9,885 nucleotides of DNA from Rhodospirillaceae bacterium CCH5-H10 (GTDB lineage: Bacteria; Pseudomonadota; Alphaproteobacteria; Reyranellales; Reyranellaceae): contig LSKJ01000345.1 in NCBI GenBank assembly GCA_001557035.1, forward strand, positions 1-9,885, written 5' to 3'. The notes beneath the pieces were generated by a model, which ran no database searches, had not been told where the DNA came from, and saw only the letters and a list, made by a program, of their open reading frames with translations. Of this stretch, positions 7,012 through 9,885 are shown piece by piece. A program made the translations under genes and the position numbers. Positions within the stretch are counted from its first letter, which is position 1. Each line of letters opens with the position of its first letter.

Positions 7012-9117
7012 TCACCGCTGGGGGCGCACCAGTTCGTCGCGCTCCCAGATCTTGTGCTTCTTCGCGGCGCCGATGAAGCCCTCGATGCCACCCTTGCCGT
7101 CGAGGGAAACGACGCCCATCGCGGTGTCTGCCTCGATCCCCGCCTTTTGCAGCATCGGCGCGGTCGCTTCGTTGAAGCCGATCGCCTTCAGGTGACCGAA
7201 GGCGTCGCGCAGCCAGTCGATGGCAGCCGCCACCCCCGCCAGCTCTTCGGCACCAGCCTCCGACGGCAGGGCGACGACGGCGTCGAACAGGACCGACGGT
7301 GCGCCGTCGAGCTGCATGTCCGGCACCAGCCCGCCCTTCAGCGTGCCGACCTTCGGCGCCACCAGCTTGAGCTGCGCGCCTTCCTTCTTCAGCGCCTGGC
7401 GCAGCTTCTGCACCGTGCCCGCATCGCTGCCATCTGTGACCAGCGCGGCAACCGTGCGGCCCTGGATGGTCTTCGGCGCCTTGCCGATGATGCTGAGCGC
7501 CGGCGACGGGTCGAGATCGTCCCGCGGCGCCACGGCCGGCGTGATCTTCTCGGCCTCGCCGACCATGCCCATGGCCGAGGCAACGCGCTTGCCGAGTTCG
7601 GGCTCGATCAGGTCGAGATGCCCCAGCATGCGCTTGCGGATTGCCGGCGTGACCACCTTGCTCAGCTCGAAGGTAAAGGCGCTGACGATGTGGCCCTGTT
7701 CGGGCGGGGTCATCGAGCGCCAGAACTGGCGGGCCTGGGAGTAGTGGTCGGCGAAGGATTCCGGCCGCTCGCGAGTCTTCGGCCCGGCATTGGGATCGGG
7801 GAAGCTGGTGAAGCCGCGCGCCGGGTTCTCGCGCGGGCTATCCGGCGCCAGCGAGTTGGGTTCGTAGTTCACCCGCCCCGGCGGCACCGCCATCCGCATG
7901 TGGCCGTCGCGCTGGAAATTGCGCATCGGACAGACGGGCTTGTTGATGGGAATCTCATGGAAGTTCGGTCCACCCAGGCGGCTGAGCTGCGTGTCGAGAT
8001 AGGAGTGAAGACGGCCGGCCAGGAGGGGATCGGGCGTGAAGTCGATGCCGGGCACGACGTGGCCGGGATGGAACGCCACCTGCTCGGTCTCGGCAAAGAA
8101 GTTCACCGGGTTCTCGTTCAGCACCATGCGGCCGATCGGGGTGAGGGGGATCACTTCCTCAGGGATGAGCTTGGTGGGATCGAGGATATCGAAGTCGAGT
8201 TCGTCGGCGGTCTTCTGGTCGAAGGCCTGGATGGACAGCGTCCATTCGGGATAGTCGCCATTGTCGATCGCTTCCCAGAGATCGCGGCGCTGGTAATCGG
8301 GATCGGCACCGGCGATCTTCACGGCTTCGTCCCACAGGGTCGAGGCCGCGCCGAGGCTGGGACGCCAGTGGAACTTCACGAAGGTCGACTCGCCCTTGTC
8401 GTTGACCAGCCGGAACGTGTGGACGCCGAAGCCCTCGATGTGGCGCAGCGAGCGCGGAATGGTGCGGTCCGACATGGCCCACATCAGCATGTGCATGCTC
8501 TCGGGCATCAGCGAGACGAAATCCCAAAACGTGTCGTGCGCCGACGCCGCCTGCGGGAAACCGCGGTCCGGTTCCATCTTCACCGAGTGGACCAGGTCGG
8601 GGAACTTCATCGCGTCCTGGATGAAGAAGATCGGGATGTTGTTGCCGACGAGGTCGAAATTGCCCTCCTCGGTGTAGAACTTCACCGCAAAGCCGCGCAC
8701 GTCGCGCGGCGTGTCGACCGAACCCGCGCCGCCCGCCACCGTCGAGAAACGCACGAAGACCTTCGTGATCTTCTTCGGGTCCTGCAGGAACGCGGCCTTG
8801 GTCAGGCGCGACAGGTTCTTGAGCGGCTGGAAGTAGCCGTGCGCACCGCTGCCGCGGGCATGGACGATCCGCTCCGGAATACGCTCGTGGTCGAAATGGG
8901 TGATTTTCTCGCGCAGGACGAAGTCCTCGAGCAGCGTCGGCCCGCGCGCACCGCTTTTCAGCGAGTTCTGGTTGTCCGAGATCGGGACGCCCTGGTTGGT
9001 CGTCAGCGTCTGGTCGGCCGACCGCGTGGTCTGGTGGGTCTCACCTCCCGGACGCCGTTCCTGACCGATGTTCGAACGAGCCTTTGACTCCGCAACCTTG
9101 GGTTTCCGCACGATCAT
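7012..9117 (-). CDS. katE: Large-subunit (HPII/KatE-type) heme catalase
   Basis: Breaks hydrogen peroxide into water and oxygen in the cytoplasm; HPII-type enzymes are typical of stationary-phase and stress responses. From ATG 9117 the product is 701 aa (E. coli KatE is 753). Distal heme residues are H86 (in VHARGSGAHGYF) and N159 (in VGNNIPIFFIQDA); the proximal heme ligand is Y373 in RLHSYLDTQLSRLG. H350 (AFHPGHVVPG) sits 23 residues before it, as in E. coli HPII where the pair H392-Y415 forms a covalent link. Residues about 553-700 form the extra flavodoxin/amidotransferase-like domain of large catalases; the place of its usual nucleophile reads IGFNE with no cysteine. An in-frame GTG at 9111 is an alternative start with better ribosome-site spacing. 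First gene of a tight operon with ligD and ku, 83 bases downstream of mnmE and behind an EcfG-type promoter. Confidence 0.96.
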   Translation of the reverse strand: MIVRKPKVAESKARSNIGQERRPGGETHQTTRSADQTLTTNQGVPISDNQNSLKSGARGPTLLEDFVLREKITHFDHERIPERIVHARGSGAHGYFQPLKNLSRLTKAAFLQDPKKITKVFVRFSTVAGGAGSVDTPRDVRGFAVKFYTEEGNFDLVGNNIPIFFIQDAMKFPDLVHSVKMEPDRGFPQAASAHDTFWDFVSLMPESMHMLMWAMSDRTIPRSLRHIEGFGVHTFRLVNDKGESTFVKFHWRPSLGAASTLWDEAVKIAGADPDYQRRDLWEAIDNGDYPEWTLSIQAFDQKTADELDFDILDPTKLIPEEVIPLTPIGRMVLNENPVNFFAETEQVAFHPGHVVPGIDFTPDPLLAGRLHSYLDTQLSRLGGPNFHEIPINKPVCPMRNFQRDGHMRMAVPPGRVNYEPNSLAPDSPRENPARGFTSFPDPNAGPKTRERPESFADHYSQARQFWRSMTPPEQGHIVSAFTFELSKVVTPAIRKRMLGHLDLIEPELGKRVASAMGMVGEAEKITPAVAPRDDLDPSPALSIIGKAPKTIQGRTVAALVTDGSDAGTVQKLRQALKKEGAQLKLVAPKVGTLKGGLVPDMQLDGAPSVLFDAVVALPSEAGAEELAGVAAAIDWLRDAFGHLKAIGFNEATAPMLQKAGIEADTAMGVVSLDGKGGIEGFIGAAKKHKIWERDELVRPQR

Positions 9118-9124
9118 CCTCACT
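9118..9124 (-). promoter_or_regulatory. Purine-rich ribosome site at the katE start
   Basis: On the minus strand AGTGAGG directly abuts ATG 9117 with no spacer, which is too close for normal use. It lies 6 bases from an in-frame GTG at 9111, the third codon. The true start of the catalase may therefore be GTG 9111, two residues shorter. The motif is visible; the choice of start is inference. Confidence 0.45.
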
Positions 9125-9140
9125 TTTTCGCGATTTCGGC

Positions 9141-9156
9141 GCCACTTGAACGTGGC
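9141..9156. repeat. Small inverted repeat over the -10 element
   Basis: GCCAC (9141-9145) and GTGGC (9152-9156) form a perfect 5-base inverted repeat with a 6-base centre. It covers the -10 element and the expected transcription start of the katE promoter. It might be an operator or a small 5' hairpin, but arms this short can easily occur by chance. Confidence 0.25.
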
Positions 9157-9173
9157 AGGGACCGACTCGTTCC
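9149..9173 (-). promoter_or_regulatory. EcfG-type general stress promoter of katE-ligD-ku
   Basis: On the minus strand GGAAC (9173-9169) is followed after exactly 16 bases by CGTT (9152-9149). This matches the known consensus of the alphaproteobacterial EcfG (RpoE2) sigma factor, GGAAC-N16/17-CGTT, at every specified base. It lies in the gap between mnmE and katE and points at katE. Transcription would begin near 9141-9145, leaving a leader of about 25-30 bases. Control would run through the PhyR-NepR-EcfG partner-switch, which is not encoded in this window. No second match in a suitable position was found by eye. Confidence 0.75.
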
Positions 9174-9186
9174 AAAGCTGAGAATG

Positions 9187-9210
9187 CGGGAAGAGGCTTG
9201 CTACTTCCCG
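9187..9210 (-). terminator. Weak hairpin at the end of mnmE
   Basis: CGGGAAG (9187-9193) and CTTCCCG (9204-9210) are perfect 7-base arms around a 10-base loop that contains the mnmE stop codon. No T-run follows in the direction of mnmE transcription, so it is at best a weak or factor-dependent terminator. Read-through from mnmE into katE remains possible. Confidence 0.3.
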
Positions 9211-9885
9211 ATACAGAAGTCTCTGAAGATCACGTCGAGCAGCTCGTCGATCCGGACGATGCCGGTGATGCGGCCGATCGCACGCATGGCCAGCCTCACA
9301 TCCTCCGCCGCCAGCGCAACTTCGGGCGCGATCAACGCACGCTCCAGCGCCGTCCGGCATTCGCCCAGCGCCTCGCGGTGACGGGCGCGGGTGAGCGGCG
9401 GTGCACCGGCCCCGTCCTGCATCGAGGCTTCGGCCGACCGTTCCAGCCGGGTCAACAACTCGGCCAGTCCCGCGCCGCCGGCCGTCGAAAGGCCGACGAC
9501 ACTTTCTTCCGCGACGGGCGCCAGGTCGGTCTTGTTCACCACGACGATGTCGCGCGCCGGGTTCCAGTGTTCTGTCGCGGCAATGATCGCCTGCATTTCC
9601 GCCCGCCAGTCGCCGGACGCATCGAGCACCAGCACGCGCAGGTCGGCCGCGGCGGCTCGGGCGCGGGCGCGGCGCACGCCCTCTTGCTCGATGGCGTCGG
9701 TCGAATCGCGCAAGCCCGCGGTGTCGGCCAGCACCACCGGCCAGCCGCCGAGATCGAGATGGACCTCGATCACGTCACGCGTCGTGCCTGCAACCTCCGA
9801 AACGATCGCGGCCTCACGCCTGGCGAGGAGGTTGAGCAGCGAGGACTTGCCGGCGTTGGGCGGGCCGATGATCGCGATCGACAGG
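9201..9885 (-). CDS. mnmE: MnmE (TrmE), tRNA-modification GTPase, C-terminal half (5' end outside window)
   Basis: With MnmG, MnmE adds the carboxymethylaminomethyl group (or its aminomethyl form) to C5 of the wobble uridine of certain tRNAs. About 227 codons are present; the start lies beyond base 9885. The visible part begins inside the G domain: G1 GPPNAGKSS, with the asparagine that binds potassium in the family, then the G2 threonines in VAGTTRD, G3 DTAG and G4 NKTD (in VVVNKTDLA). After the G domain the helical domain returns, with DVRLAMRAIGRITG, and the protein ends in FCIGK, the conserved C-terminal motif whose cysteine is essential in E. coli MnmE. The TAG stop is at 9203-9201. The next gene in the same direction is katE, not the mnmG found after mnmE in many alphaproteobacteria. 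The identification is secure. Confidence 0.96.
   Translation of the reverse strand, partial: LSIAIIGPPNAGKSSLLNLLARREAAIVSEVAGTTRDVIEVHLDLGGWPVVLADTAGLRDSTDAIEQEGVRRARARAAAADLRVLVLDASGDWRAEMQAIIAATEHWNPARDIVVVNKTDLAPVAEESVVGLSTAGGAGLAELLTRLERSAEASMQDGAGAPPLTRARHREALGECRTALERALIAPEVALAAEDVRLAMRAIGRITGIVRIDELLDVIFRDFCIGK

Noticed and set aside
5641..9087. Plus-strand open frame of 1148 codons opposite ligD and katE
   Set aside because: It lies antisense to two clearly recognised genes, its translation is rich in Arg, His and Leu without any known domain, and long antisense frames are expected opposite GC-rich genes with strong third-position bias.

Overview
This is a GC-rich, densely coded stretch of bacterial chromosome, most likely from an alphaproteobacterium. 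The clues are the base composition, a promoter of the EcfG general-stress type (GGAAC-N16-CGTT), a LigD with the order phosphoesterase-ligase-polymerase, and a large-subunit HPII-type catalase. The genus cannot be fixed from the window. No RNA gene, insertion sequence, CRISPR array or stretch of more than 300 bases without a gene was seen.

Left part, plus strand (about 110-3490): four genes whose stop and start codons overlap (ATGA, GTGA, ATGA). They encode an exported nitrilase-superfamily amidohydrolase, a periplasmic binding protein, a FecCD/BtuC-type permease and its ATPase. The last three form a complete type II ABC importer for a metal chelate. Cobalamin (BtuFCD) is the best guess, with heme or a siderophore as alternatives. 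The nitrilase-like protein is the unexplained member and may process the ligand in the periplasm.

Centre and right, minus strand (9117 down to 3492): a tight operon reads katE (HPII-type catalase) - ligD (three-domain NHEJ ligase) - ku (end-binding protein), with gaps of only 3 and 4 bases. The 83-base gap upstream of katE carries a good match to the EcfG promoter. The simplest reading is one general-stress transcript that both removes hydrogen peroxide and repairs the double-strand breaks that oxidation, drying or stationary phase cause. ku and the ABC ATPase gene converge with one base between their stop codons, and a short perfect inverted repeat lies exactly over that junction.

Right edge, minus strand (9885-9201): the C-terminal half of mnmE (tRNA-modification GTPase), cut by the window end. 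In many alphaproteobacteria mnmE is followed by mnmG, rsmG and parAB; here the stress operon follows it instead.

The most notable points are the catalase-NHEJ operon under a probable EcfG promoter and the Tat-type nitrilase homologue coupled to a BtuFCD-like importer. Every single gene belongs to a known family; any novelty lies in how they are combined.
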